A stretch of 64,000 bases of DNA from Paracoccus albicereus (lineage in GTDB: Bacteria > Pseudomonadota > Alphaproteobacteria > Rhodobacterales > Rhodobacteraceae). The stretch's first letter is position 1; the number at the start of each line of letters is the position of its first letter. The notes below the pieces were generated by a model, which worked only from the letters and a program-made list of their open reading frames with translations, was not told the DNA's origin and did no database searches. This document shows, piece after piece, positions 20,137 to 28,893 of this stretch. The DNA is taken from the NCBI RefSeq assembly GCF_024359525.1, contig NZ_JAKZEU010000002.1, positions 620,001 through 684,000 on the forward strand, given 5' to 3'. The position numbers and the translations under genes are program-made.

Positions 20137-21606
20137 TCACTCGGTCCAGCGAACCTTGGTCAGATCGTTCGACTGGTTGGGCGAATTCTCCCACAAGCCT
20201 TCGATCTTGGCGTTCGCGACCCCAGTCTTGGCCAGTTGGAACAGGAACACGTTGACGAAATCGTCTGCGATCATCTGTTGCGCCTGCTTCAGCAACTCGG
20301 ACCGCTGCGCGGGATCTATGGTTTCGGTCAGCTGATCCATCAGCGCGACGAAATCCGGCTTGGCGTAGTGGAAGTAGTAATCGTCGCGTGCGTAAATATC
20401 GATGTCCAACGGCTCGGTGTGGCTGATCACGGTCAGGTCGAAATCACCGCCCTTGAACACGGTCTCCAGCCACTGGGCCCATTCCATGTTGGTGATTTCT
20501 GTCTCGATCCCCACCGCGCGAAGCTGCGCCGCAATGATCTCTCCACCGCGCCGCGCATAGGTGGGGGGCGGAAGCGCAAGGCGCAGGGTGGGTGCGTCGC
20601 CACCGATTTCGGCGAGCAATGCCTGCGACGCCTCGGGGTCGTAGGCGGATTGTTCGGTCAGATCGATGTAATCGGGATTGTGGGGCGCGAAATGGCTGCC
20701 GATCGGCGTGCCGTAACCGAACATCGCGCCGTCGATGATCTCCTGCCGATTGATCGCATGGGCGATCGCCTGCCGCATCTTGATGTTGTCCAGCGGCGGC
20801 TCGGTGTTGTTCATCGCCAGGATCGTTTCGCCTTCGGTCGTGCCCACGATGACCTTGAAGCGCGGATCGGCCTCCAGCTGGGTCAGTGTCTCGGGCGCGG
20901 GATAGTTCGGGAAGGCGTCGACATCGCCCGCCATCATCGCCGAGAAGGCCGCCGTCGGGTCGCTGATGAAGCGGAAGGTCGCGCTGGTCAGCGCGGGCTT
21001 CTCTCCCCAGTAGCCGTCATAGGCGGACAGCACGATGCTGTCGCCCTGGCGCCACTCGTCGAACTTGAACGGACCGGTCCCGATCGGATTGGTCGCGAGA
21101 TCGGCGGCCGAGGCCTCGTCGACCATCACCGCGTCCCCCCAGGACATCTTGAACGGGAAGTTGCCGTCAGGCGCATCCAGCGTGACGCGAACCGTCGCCG
21201 GATCGACCGCCTCGACGCTTTCGATCCCTTCGAACAGCACCTTCTGAGCGTTGGTCGAATCCTCGGCCCGCGCGCGGTCAAGGGTGAAGACCACGTCGTC
21301 AGCGTTGAATTCGGCGCCGTCATGGAAGGTCACGCCTTCGGCAAGATGAAAGACATAGACCTTGCCGTCTTCCTCGACATCCCAGCTTGTCGCGAGCGCC
21401 GGGCCGATACTGCCATCGGGACCGACGCGGGTCAGGCCTTCGAAGACGTTGGCGTAGACGACCTCGTCAGTGGCCGCAGCGGCACCGCCTGTCGGGTCGA
21501 GGTTCGGCGGCTCCAGCACCATGCCGACGGTGATGCTGTCCTGCGCCAAGGCCGCGCCTGTCGTCAGCGCCAGCGCGCAGACGGTCGAAGTGAGTGTCTT
21601 GTACAT
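20137..21606 (-). CDS. ABC transporter solute-binding protein, family 5 (peptide type)
   Basis: Periplasmic binding protein of 489 residues. A Sec signal peptide ends at GAALAQDS. The SBP_bac_5 pattern is clear: ANVFEGLTRVGPDGSIGPALATSW, VYVFHLAEGVTFHDGAEFNADDVVFT and AHAINRQEIIDGAMFGYG. The family binds peptides, opines, nickel or glutathione; the ligand here is not evident. I chose the ATG at 21606 since the upstream extension is not signal-like. No permease or ATPase genes adjoin it, so it is an orphan binding protein in this window. Confidence 0.92.
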   Translation of the reverse strand: MYKTLTSTVCALALTTGAALAQDSITVGMVLEPPNLDPTGGAAAATDEVVYANVFEGLTRVGPDGSIGPALATSWDVEEDGKVYVFHLAEGVTFHDGAEFNADDVVFTLDRARAEDSTNAQKVLFEGIESVEAVDPATVRVTLDAPDGNFPFKMSWGDAVMVDEASAADLATNPIGTGPFKFDEWRQGDSIVLSAYDGYWGEKPALTSATFRFISDPTAAFSAMMAGDVDAFPNYPAPETLTQLEADPRFKVIVGTTEGETILAMNNTEPPLDNIKMRQAIAHAINRQEIIDGAMFGYGTPIGSHFAPHNPDYIDLTEQSAYDPEASQALLAEIGGDAPTLRLALPPPTYARRGGEIIAAQLRAVGIETEITNMEWAQWLETVFKGGDFDLTVISHTEPLDIDIYARDDYYFHYAKPDFVALMDQLTETIDPAQRSELLKQAQQMIADDFVNVFLFQLAKTGVANAKIEGLWENSPNQSNDLTKVRWTE

Positions 21607-21661
21607 GGGATCCCCTCGCCTATCCGATTGCGGCGAGTGTTCCGTCATGCCGACCGGTGGA

Positions 21662-22354
21662 TCAAGCCTTTTCGGGGACCAGTTGCTGCACCGCTCCGGC
21701 CAGAGTCAGCCAGAGCGAGCTGAGGACCAAACCCCAATGCGCCCAGCTTTGAGGATGGAAATCGACCAGGATCGCCCAGACTGCAAAGATCACCCAGGCC
21801 GCGAAGACCGGCAGCGAAATCATGCGCCAACGCTCGGTTCGCACCGGGTGAATGAACTTGATGTTGGTGAACATGGCCAAACCAAGCGCCACGACGATCA
21901 GAAGCGTGATCGACCAATGCGGCTTCATCGCGAACAGGACCAGCACCACCATGTTCCAGCAGGCGGGAAACCCTGCGAACGAATTGTCCTTGGTCTTCAT
22001 GCGCGTATCGGCAAAGTAGATCACAGAACCGTAAACGATCACGATGATCGCAACCCAGCCCGTCCAGCCGTCCAGCAAACCGGATTCGAACAGCGCGAAA
22101 GCCGGGATGAAGACGTAGGTGAGATAGTCGATGATCAGGTCCATCAACTCCCCATCATGGATGGGCCAGTTGCGCTTGACGTCGTAGCGTCGCGCGAGCG
22201 GACCGTCGATCCCGTCCACCACCAACGCGACGACGAGCCATGTGAACATCAGCGGCCAGCGCTCCTCGACCGCCGCCAGCATGGCGAGCATCGAGAAGAC
22301 GGCACCGCTGGCGGTCAGCAGATGGACGGAGAGGGCATTGTACCGTTCACGCAT
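21662..22354 (-). CDS. pcs: Phosphatidylcholine synthase
   Basis: Condenses CDP-diacylglycerol with choline to make phosphatidylcholine, a pathway typical of alphaproteobacteria. The 230 residues have about seven membrane helices. The CDP-alcohol phosphotransferase motif DG(x2)AR(x8)G(x3)D(x3)D is visible as VDGIDGPLARRYDVK followed by DGELMDLIIDYL, the Pcs variant of the motif. It needs external choline, and no choline uptake gene is adjacent. Confidence 0.92.
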   Translation of the reverse strand: MRERYNALSVHLLTASGAVFSMLAMLAAVEERWPLMFTWLVVALVVDGIDGPLARRYDVKRNWPIHDGELMDLIIDYLTYVFIPAFALFESGLLDGWTGWVAIIVIVYGSVIYFADTRMKTKDNSFAGFPACWNMVVLVLFAMKPHWSITLLIVVALGLAMFTNIKFIHPVRTERWRMISLPVFAAWVIFAVWAILVDFHPQSWAHWGLVLSSLWLTLAGAVQQLVPEKA

Positions 22355-22405
22355 CCGTGGGTTCTCGCAGGTCGGGGACAGGCGTGCAACCGGCGAGCGT
22401 CTTCG

Positions 22406-23140
22406 CTAGCGAAGATTAGGTGGACGGTCCGGTCGCGGTCGGTCCGGCTTGGGCGGCGGCTGAAGGTCGAAGCGCACGGCAAAGTCCGGCACGGCAGTGT
22501 CGGAAAAGGCCACGTCGACCCCATCCGGAACGGACGGGAGGAAGGCGAGCGTTTCGGCCAGCGCCTTGGCCAGATGCGCCTGACGTTCCGGCGCGGCACC
22601 TGCGATGATCAGCAGATGGCCAGCGGTATCGGCGCCTTTCGCGGCGACCAGCGCCGCCCCAGTGACCGTGCCGCGCAGGTCCGAAAGCCGTTCGGCCAGG
22701 GGCTCGGCAAGGATTGCTACCACCGCCGGATCGGGCGGAGAGAACCGCGTCCGCGCCTCGGCTTCTTCCGGGGCATCCTCCAGTGCGCGCCCAAGCCAGG
22801 CCAGGGTCGCCGCGTCAAGAAGCATCTCGGACGGGTGTCCGGGATTGACCAGCAGGCCAGCCGCCTCTTGCGCTAGAAGGCGCGCGAGGACGCGGCCCGG
22901 CATCGCGACATAGGCCGACGGATGACCGAAAATCGCTGCAAGCCGTTCGTCGCGGTCAAAGGCCAGCGCCACCGGCCCGCCGGGCAGGTCGAACATGCGG
23001 AACGCAGCGCGGTCGTCGTCCGCCTCACCGTCCAGCGCGACGGTCAGCTCGCTGTCCGCAAGCCGTGACAAGACACGCGCGCGCAACGGCGCATCGGCAT
23101 CATGAAACGGAACGCGGCAAAGATCGTCGAGGGCGGTCAT
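22406..23140 (-). CDS. SseB family protein
   Basis: A 244-residue soluble protein with an SseB N-terminal-like domain (TELDDL-type start, then AFRMFDLPGGPVALAFDRDERLAA and AAGLLVNPG) and a C-terminal part ending in a Pro/Arg-rich tail. Rhodobacterales carry this gene commonly. Apart from the name, shared with a Salmonella effector chaperone by similarity of one domain, no role is known. It sits upstream of pcs on the same strand with a 51-base gap. Confidence 0.75.
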   Translation of the reverse strand: MTALDDLCRVPFHDADAPLRARVLSRLADSELTVALDGEADDDRAAFRMFDLPGGPVALAFDRDERLAAIFGHPSAYVAMPGRVLARLLAQEAAGLLVNPGHPSEMLLDAATLAWLGRALEDAPEEAEARTRFSPPDPAVVAILAEPLAERLSDLRGTVTGAALVAAKGADTAGHLLIIAGAAPERQAHLAKALAETLAFLPSVPDGVDVAFSDTAVPDFAVRFDLQPPPKPDRPRPDRPPNLR

Positions 23141-23271
23141 GCATTCTCCATACTATGCTGGCTATGCGCTTGGACGCGCAGGGGCAAGCTGCTCGGGCAA
23201 GCAGGATGCCTCGATTTCGGCCCACGCAGGCGTGACTTCCGACGGGGACATCCGCAGGCTATGACGCTCAC

Positions 23272-24264
23272 ATGCCCATCACCCGCCGCCACCTCGTCGC
23301 GACCGCCCTTGCCGCCCCGATCGTGATCGGTGCGCGTGCAGGCGCAGCCGCCCTGCCCCAGACCCTTCAATCGGCCGCAAGCCTCGACCAGCTGCGCGCC
23401 ATCGCGATCTGGCGGGACGGGGCCGAAATCGCGGCGCAGGGCTATGGCCGCTGGACACCCGACCAGCCGACCAACATCAAGTCGGCTTCGAAATCGATCA
23501 TCTCTGCTTTGGCCGGGATCGCGATCGAGCGCGGGCACCTGCAGGGACCGGACCAACCGATTGCACCGATCCTGCGCGACGATCTACCGGCCAATCCCGA
23601 TCCCCGGCTGGCGCAGATCACGCTGGGCAACCTGTTGTCGATGCAGGCGGGGCTGGAACGGCAGTCGGGTGCGAACTACGGCGCCTGGGTCAGCAGCCGC
23701 AACTGGGTGCGCGCAGCGCTCGCCGCGCCTTTCACGCAGGATCCCGGCGGGAGCATGCAGTATTCGACCGCCTCGTCGCATCTTGTGTCGGCCTTGCTGA
23801 CGCGGACGACCGGCCGTTCGACGCTGGATCTGGCGCGCGACTGGCTGGGCGGCATCCCGAATTTCCGCATCACGGGATGGGAACGGGATCCGCAGGGGAT
23901 CTATCTTGGCGGCAACCAGATGGCGATGAGCACGCGGTCGCTGCTGGCCTTCGGCGCGACCTACGCAGCGGGTGGTGCCGGTGTCGTGCCGCGCGACTGG
24001 ATTGCGCAAAGCTGGCGGCCGCGCACCGCCTCGATCTTCAGCGGACAAAGCTATGGCTACGGCTGGTTCCTGGGCCGCTTCGGCGGCCGTCCGGTCAATT
24101 ACGGCTGGGGTTATGGCGGCCAGATGATCTATGTTCTGCCCCAGCATCGAGGCCGAGCGGCAGCGGCCATCGCGATCACCTCGGACCCCGACCAACCCTC
24201 GGCCCGGACCGGTTACCGCAACGAACTGCACCGACTGGCGGACGCGATCACCAAAGCGCTGTGA
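23272..24264 (+). CDS. Serine hydrolase, class C beta-lactamase family
   Basis: A penicillin-binding-protein-like hydrolase, probably periplasmic. The N terminus has a twin-arginine signal (MPITRRHLVATALAAPIVIG, cleavage likely after ARAGA). The SxxK nucleophile motif is SASKS near residue 70. The YxN motif may correspond to YSTASS near residue 165. A C-terminal GWGYGGQ occupies the KTG-like position. Whether it acts on beta-lactams, D-peptides or esters cannot be said. Confidence 0.87.
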   Translation: MPITRRHLVATALAAPIVIGARAGAAALPQTLQSAASLDQLRAIAIWRDGAEIAAQGYGRWTPDQPTNIKSASKSIISALAGIAIERGHLQGPDQPIAPILRDDLPANPDPRLAQITLGNLLSMQAGLERQSGANYGAWVSSRNWVRAALAAPFTQDPGGSMQYSTASSHLVSALLTRTTGRSTLDLARDWLGGIPNFRITGWERDPQGIYLGGNQMAMSTRSLLAFGATYAAGGAGVVPRDWIAQSWRPRTASIFSGQSYGYGWFLGRFGGRPVNYGWGYGGQMIYVLPQHRGRAAAAIAITSDPDQPSARTGYRNELHRLADAITKAL

Positions 24265-24273
24265 CGCAATCGT

Positions 24274-24849
24274 CTACAGCGCCTCCTGCACCCGCTTTCG
24301 CAGGACCGGGAGAAGGTCCGTCTCGAACCACGGGTTGCGGCGTAACCAGCCGGTGTTGCGCCAGCTTGGATGCGGCAGCGGGAAAACGTCAGGCCCGTAG
24401 TCCCGCCAGCGCGAGACGGTATCCGTCACGTTCCGCGTTCCAAGATGCCACGCCTGCGCATAGCCACCGATCAACAGCGTCACATGCGGGTCGAGCGCGG
24501 CCATCACCTCATCACGCCAGGTCGCGGCGCAGATCTTGGGCGGCGGCAGGTCGGAGCCCTTGGCATCGTAGCCTGGAAAGCAGAACGCCATCGGCACGAC
24601 GGCGATCCGTTCGCGGTCGTAGAATGTCGCTTCATCCACACCCATCCAGTCGCGCAGCCGAACGCCTGATCGGTCAGCGAAGGGGCGGCCCTTCTGATGA
24701 ACCTGCATGCCGGGCGCCTGCCCGACGACCATGATCCGCGCGCCGGGCTGAAACCAGGCAACCGGGCGCGGACGGTGGGCGGTTGCCGTCAGCGCGAAAC
24801 GTTCGGCGCACAACCTGCAGGCCTTGATCCGTTGGGGAAGATCATCCAT
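24274..24849 (-). CDS. Uracil-DNA glycosylase family protein
   Basis: A 191-residue member of the uracil-DNA glycosylase superfamily. It has the N-terminal CRLCAERF segment, the catalytic-type motif IMVVGQAPGMQVHQKGRPFAD and the C-terminal PLPHPSWRNTGW motif. Such proteins excise uracil or related bases. The Cys spacing suggests a family 4/5-like protein, but a full Fe-S ligand set is not obvious. I chose the ATG at 24849; an ATG at 24861 adds four residues. It converges with the serine hydrolase. Confidence 0.85.
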   Translation of the reverse strand: MDDLPQRIKACRLCAERFALTATAHRPRPVAWFQPGARIMVVGQAPGMQVHQKGRPFADRSGVRLRDWMGVDEATFYDRERIAVVPMAFCFPGYDAKGSDLPPPKICAATWRDEVMAALDPHVTLLIGGYAQAWHLGTRNVTDTVSRWRDYGPDVFPLPHPSWRNTGWLRRNPWFETDLLPVLRKRVQEAL

Positions 24850-24994
24850 CGATAAAACCATTCCGGTAACGATTTCTCAGCATCTTTCGTGCCAACATCG
24901 CCGCCATTGCGGTGAACCCCCTGAATCCGGCAGGATGTATCCGGACACTGGGACAACCCCGCGTTGAACACGGACCAGGATCGACGCCGCCGCG

Positions 24995-25648
24995 ATGCTC
25001 GAATTCAACAACGTTTCGAAGTCATTCTGGACAGGGTCCCACCGCAAGGTGATCCTGGACCGCGCGTCCTTTCGGGTCGAGCTTGGACATTCGCTTGGTA
25101 TCCTCGCCCCGAACGGCACCGGCAAGACGACATTAATCAACATGATGTGCGGGCTGGAAAAGCCAGACGAGGGCGAGATCCGCAGCACCTGCCGGGTCTC
25201 GTTCCCGCTGGGTTTCATGGGCGGCATCGTGTCGCGCCACTCCGCGCGCGAAAATGCACGCTACATTGCGCGCATCTATGGACTGGACCCCGACTATATC
25301 GAGGCGTTCTGCCGCTGGCTGACCGAGATCGGCGAATATTTCGACCAGCCGATCGGGACCTATTCCGCAGGGATGCGATCGCGCTTCACGATGTCGTTGT
25401 TGCTGGCGCTGGAGTTCGACATCTACCTGATCGACGAGGGGATGCCGGTCACGACCGATGCGGAATTCAACCGCAAGGCCGGAACGGTTCTGTTCGACCG
25501 GCTCAAACATGCAACGGTGATCGTCGTGTCGCACCAGCCGACGACGATCGAGAAATTCTGCCGGTCTGCGGCGATCATGCGCGACGGCAGGCTCTATCAG
25601 TTCGAATCCCTGGACGAGGCCAAGCAATATTATGACTACACCGCCTAA
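24995..25648 (+). CDS. kpsT: Capsular polysaccharide ABC exporter, ATP-binding protein (KpsT type)
   Basis: The ATPase of an ABC-2 exporter for group 2 type capsule chains. Over 217 residues it has Walker A (APNGTGKTT near residue 37), a signature motif in the degenerate form TYSAGMRSRF typical of KpsT, Walker B (FDIYLIDEG) and a switch His (VVSHQ). It overlaps the downstream kpsE-like gene by 17 bases. The permease KpsM is not in the window. Confidence 0.92.
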   Translation: MLEFNNVSKSFWTGSHRKVILDRASFRVELGHSLGILAPNGTGKTTLINMMCGLEKPDEGEIRSTCRVSFPLGFMGGIVSRHSARENARYIARIYGLDPDYIEAFCRWLTEIGEYFDQPIGTYSAGMRSRFTMSLLLALEFDIYLIDEGMPVTTDAEFNRKAGTVLFDRLKHATVIVVSHQPTTIEKFCRSAAIMRDGRLYQFESLDEAKQYYDYTA

Positions 25649-27491
25649 GGCCCGTCGCTTTCATATCTCGCGCGAGGAATCGGCCTTTGCCTCCGACGAG
25701 TCTTCGGCGCCTGCAGCCAGACCCGCGCCGCAAGTCAGGATCGAGGTTCAAAAGCGCGTCGACCTTCCGCCGCGGTTCGGTCAATCGCCGACCGCCCCGG
25801 TGGGCGAGGGCTCAGGCCCATCGGCGTCGAGGCGCGATGATGATGATGCGCGTCTAGAACGTTTGATGCGGACAGAGCCGACCGATGACGGCTTCGGAGA
25901 CCGGCAATTTCCGGGTGCATCCACGCAACCTCCGGCAGGGCACGAGCCGAGGGCGGGCGCTGGTACACAAGGGTCTGCCGCCGCCGCTGCCACACCCGCT
26001 GACGACGGCCTGGCGGCAAAGCTCGCATCGATCAAGGCCGAGAATCTGACCGCGCGACAGCTGCGCATTGCCGCACGAATCGCGAAACTGAACCAGATCG
26101 AATTCGGATCGGAACACGAAGCGGTCTTGCGGCTCCGTGAGCGTGGCATCGACCCCAGCCACCGCGCTGCAGTCGGCCAGATCCTGTCCACCGAAGGGGC
26201 GCGCGCCCAATCAGCACCCACACCGAACGCACCCGCGGTCATCGCCCGCCAGACGCTGCCGCAGCCGCTCAAGGATGCGCCGGTGCCCGCCCCGCCGCCG
26301 GGTCAGAGACCCCTGCCCTCGCGCGAGGAGTTGACCGAAGAACGCCGCGCCGCGGATATCCTGCGTATCCAGCGCGACATCGCCGCCCGAAGGCGCAAGC
26401 GAATGGCGATGCTGATCCTTCGGCTGGCCTTCTTCGTGGCGCTGCCGACGGTTCTGATGGGCTGGTATTACTACAATGTCGCGACGCCGCTTTATGCGAC
26501 CAATTCGCAGTTCCAGATCCAGCAGGCGGATTCGGGCGGTGGGGGCGGTATGGGGTCGCTGCTGTCCGGCTCGCCTCTTTCCACGAACACCGATGCCGTG
26601 GCGGTGCAAAGCTACCTGTCTTCGCGCGAGGCGATGTTGCGACTCGACGAGGATATGGGTTTCAAGCAGACCTTCCAGGATCCGACCATCGACCCGGTTC
26701 GACGTCTGGCACCCGATGCCACGAACGAAGCCGCCTATTCGCTGTATCAGACGATGGTCAAGATCGGCTACGACCCGACCGAAGGCATGATCAACATGGA
26801 AGTGATCGCCCCCGATCCCCAGCAGAGCAAGGCCTTCTCGACCGCCTTGATCGGCTATGCCGAGGGACAGATCGATCAGTTGACAGCGCGACTGCGGACC
26901 GACCAGATGGCAGGCGCGGAAGCGCAGTACAGCGATGCCGAGGCCAAGGTGCTGGAGGCGCAGCGTCGGGTGCAGGAGCTTCAGCAGGAGCTTGGTGTCC
27001 TCGATCCCGTCGCCGAAAGCAGCGCGGTCATGGCCCAGATCTCGCAACTGGAGACGCAAGCGAACGCCAAACGCCTGGAGCTTTCGCAGCTTTTGGCCAA
27101 TCCACGTCCCCAGCAGAGCCGGGTCGCGGCCGTCGAAGGCGAGATCGCACAGCTTGAGCAGATGATCGTTGAGACGCGCGGACAACTGACCGAGGGCAAC
27201 GAGACACGCGCCTCTCTCGCCTCGATCTCGGGCGAGTTGCGCATTGCCGAAAGCGATCTGCTGACACGACAAGAATTGCTGGCTGCCGCCGCGACGCAGA
27301 TGGAGACCGCGCGGATCGAGGCGAACAAGCAGGTCCGCTACCTGTCGCTCTCCGTCGCTCCGGTCCCGCCGGACGAGCCGACCTATCCGAAGGCTATGCA
27401 GAATACGCTGGTGTCCTTCCTGATCTTTTCCGGTATCTACCTGATGATGTCGCTGACGGCATCGATCTTGCGAGAACAGGTGTCGTCATGA
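25632..27491 (+). CDS. kpsE: Capsule polysaccharide export inner-membrane protein (KpsE/CtrB type)
   Basis: Polysaccharide co-polymerase-like adaptor linking the inner-membrane exporter to the outer-membrane channel. Residues 1 to about 250 are Pro/Ala/Arg-rich and probably disordered, with one short helical segment (ENLTARQLRIAARIAKLNQI). Then comes a membrane helix (MLILRLAFFVALPTVLMGWYY near 260), a large periplasmic coiled-coil domain and a C-terminal membrane helix (LVSFLIFSGIYLMMSL). KpsE is usually about 380 residues, so the N-terminal extension is striking. It overlaps kdsA by four bases. Confidence 0.9.
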   Translation: MTTPPKARRFHISREESAFASDESSAPAARPAPQVRIEVQKRVDLPPRFGQSPTAPVGEGSGPSASRRDDDDARLERLMRTEPTDDGFGDRQFPGASTQPPAGHEPRAGAGTQGSAAAAATPADDGLAAKLASIKAENLTARQLRIAARIAKLNQIEFGSEHEAVLRLRERGIDPSHRAAVGQILSTEGARAQSAPTPNAPAVIARQTLPQPLKDAPVPAPPPGQRPLPSREELTEERRAADILRIQRDIAARRRKRMAMLILRLAFFVALPTVLMGWYYYNVATPLYATNSQFQIQQADSGGGGGMGSLLSGSPLSTNTDAVAVQSYLSSREAMLRLDEDMGFKQTFQDPTIDPVRRLAPDATNEAAYSLYQTMVKIGYDPTEGMINMEVIAPDPQQSKAFSTALIGYAEGQIDQLTARLRTDQMAGAEAQYSDAEAKVLEAQRRVQELQQELGVLDPVAESSAVMAQISQLETQANAKRLELSQLLANPRPQQSRVAAVEGEIAQLEQMIVETRGQLTEGNETRASLASISGELRIAESDLLTRQELLAAAATQMETARIEANKQVRYLSLSVAPVPPDEPTYPKAMQNTLVSFLIFSGIYLMMSLTASILREQVSS

Positions 27492-28324
27492 TGAAACAGG
27501 TCCGGATCGGAAATCTCTACTGCGCCAACAACCTTCCGTTGACTGTTATCGCGGGGCCCTGCCAGCTCGAATCCCTCGATCATGCGCTGATGATCGGCGA
27601 GACGATGGCGAAGGTCTGCGCGGATGCAGGTGCCAGCTTCGTCTTCAAGGCCAGCTACGACAAGGCCAACCGAACCTCGCTGTCGGGACGACGCGGGCCT
27701 GGGATCGACGAGGGGCTGAACATCCTGGCCGAGGTCAAGTCGCGGCTCGGCTGTCCGGTGCTGACGGACGTCCATGACATCGCCCAGGCAGAGGCTGCGG
27801 CATCCGTCGTCGACGTGATCCAGATCCCCGCCTTCCTATGCCGTCAGACCGACCTTCTGCTTGCGGCCGGGCGGACCGGCGCGGTCGTGAACGTCAAGAA
27901 GGGCCAGTTCCTTGCCCCTTGGGATATGGCGAATGTCGCCGAAAAGGTCGCCTCGACTGGAAACGAGAACATTCTGCTGACAGAGCGCGGGGTCAGCTTC
28001 GGTTACAACACCTTGGTGGCAGACATGCGGTCGCTGCCGATCATGGCCAAGACAGGCTGGCCGGTGATCATGGACGCGACCCATTCGGTCCAGCAGCCCG
28101 GCGGCCAGGGCGGGTCGAGCGGAGGCCAGCGCGAATTCGCACCGCTGATGGCCCGTGCCGCTGTTGCGGCGGGAATAGCCGGGGTCTTCATCGAGACGCA
28201 CGAGGATCCTGACAATGCGCCCTCGGATGGGCCGAACATGATTCCCCTGTCGCAGATGGAGACGCTGGTCGCATCGTTGATGCGGTTCGACAGGCTTGCC
28301 AAGGAAGACCCGATCCGGGTCTGA
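27488..28324 (+). CDS. kdsA: 3-deoxy-8-phosphooctulonate synthase
   Basis: Condenses arabinose-5-phosphate with phosphoenolpyruvate to Kdo-8-phosphate, a precursor of lipopolysaccharide and of the poly-Kdo linker of capsules. The 278 residues have the family motifs IAGPCQLES, FKASYDKANRTS, CPVLTDVHD, KKGQFLAPWDM and DATHSVQQPGG. The ATGA overlap with kpsE and the capsule context suggest this copy serves capsule linker synthesis; a second copy for LPS elsewhere is an inference. Confidence 0.96.
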   Translation: MMKQVRIGNLYCANNLPLTVIAGPCQLESLDHALMIGETMAKVCADAGASFVFKASYDKANRTSLSGRRGPGIDEGLNILAEVKSRLGCPVLTDVHDIAQAEAAASVVDVIQIPAFLCRQTDLLLAAGRTGAVVNVKKGQFLAPWDMANVAEKVASTGNENILLTERGVSFGYNTLVADMRSLPIMAKTGWPVIMDATHSVQQPGGQGGSSGGQREFAPLMARAAVAAGIAGVFIETHEDPDNAPSDGPNMIPLSQMETLVASLMRFDRLAKEDPIRV

Positions 28325-28440
28325 AACCCGTACTCCGCTTGGCTACAAGCGCCTTTCGGTGTTGTCGCAAATCGCCGTTCCGCATGGGCATTTTTGCCCT
28401 TGCACGGCCCCAGCCCCTTCTTTAGACAGCCCCGCACGGT

Positions 28441-28515
28441 TGGGGCGTAGCCAAGTGGTAAGGCGTCGGTTTTTGGTACCGTGTACCGTAGGTTCGAATC
28501 CTACCGCCCCAGCCA
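28441..28515 (+). tRNA. tRNA-Gln (anticodon TTG)
   Basis: Acceptor TGGGGCG/CGCCCCA (7 bp), D-arm GCC-AAGTGGTAA-GGC, anticodon loop TTTTGGT (anticodon TTG), T-arm GTAGG-TTCGAAT-CCTAC, discriminator G and encoded CCA. The mobile recombinase region begins right after it, so it may mark an island boundary. Confidence 0.97.
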
Positions 28516-28893
28516 GTCATTTTCGAAACTCCTGTCTCTCACGCTCTATGCGGATTTCTATGCGCAATTTCCGCGCGTTGAAATCGCGTGCGCCCAACTG
28601 AGACGCATCTAACTCGCCTCGTTCCCTGATTTCGGCGCGCCAGTCTCAGGCGACGAATTTCGTCGTGCGGTTTTGCGGCCGGATCGTGTTTACAGGGAAT
28701 CTACAGGGAAATCATGCGCCAGATCGACGCGTGCGTGCATCGCCTCCCCTAAAAATATCGCAACTTCAATGCGTTGCACCCTCAATTCCCAAAACCGAAT
28801 AACAGGGAATTTAGCCTCGGCTAACAGGGAATAAATTTGCGCGATCAGGGAAGAAATGTCGGCAAAACAGGGATTACGCTCAGCGCCGCGCGA
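28516..28893. other. Intergenic region between tRNA-Gln and the serine recombinase
   Basis: About 380 bases with no supportable gene. It includes repeated ACAGGGAATTTA/ACAGGGAATCTACAGGGAAAT-type words (28,692-28,820), a likely location for a recombination site of the adjacent serine recombinase. No copy of the tRNA 3' end was found further on. Confidence 0.5.

Noticed and set aside
28692..28820. CRISPR-like array from repeated ACAGGGAA words
   Set aside because: The repeats are short, irregularly spaced and lack unique spacers of even length.
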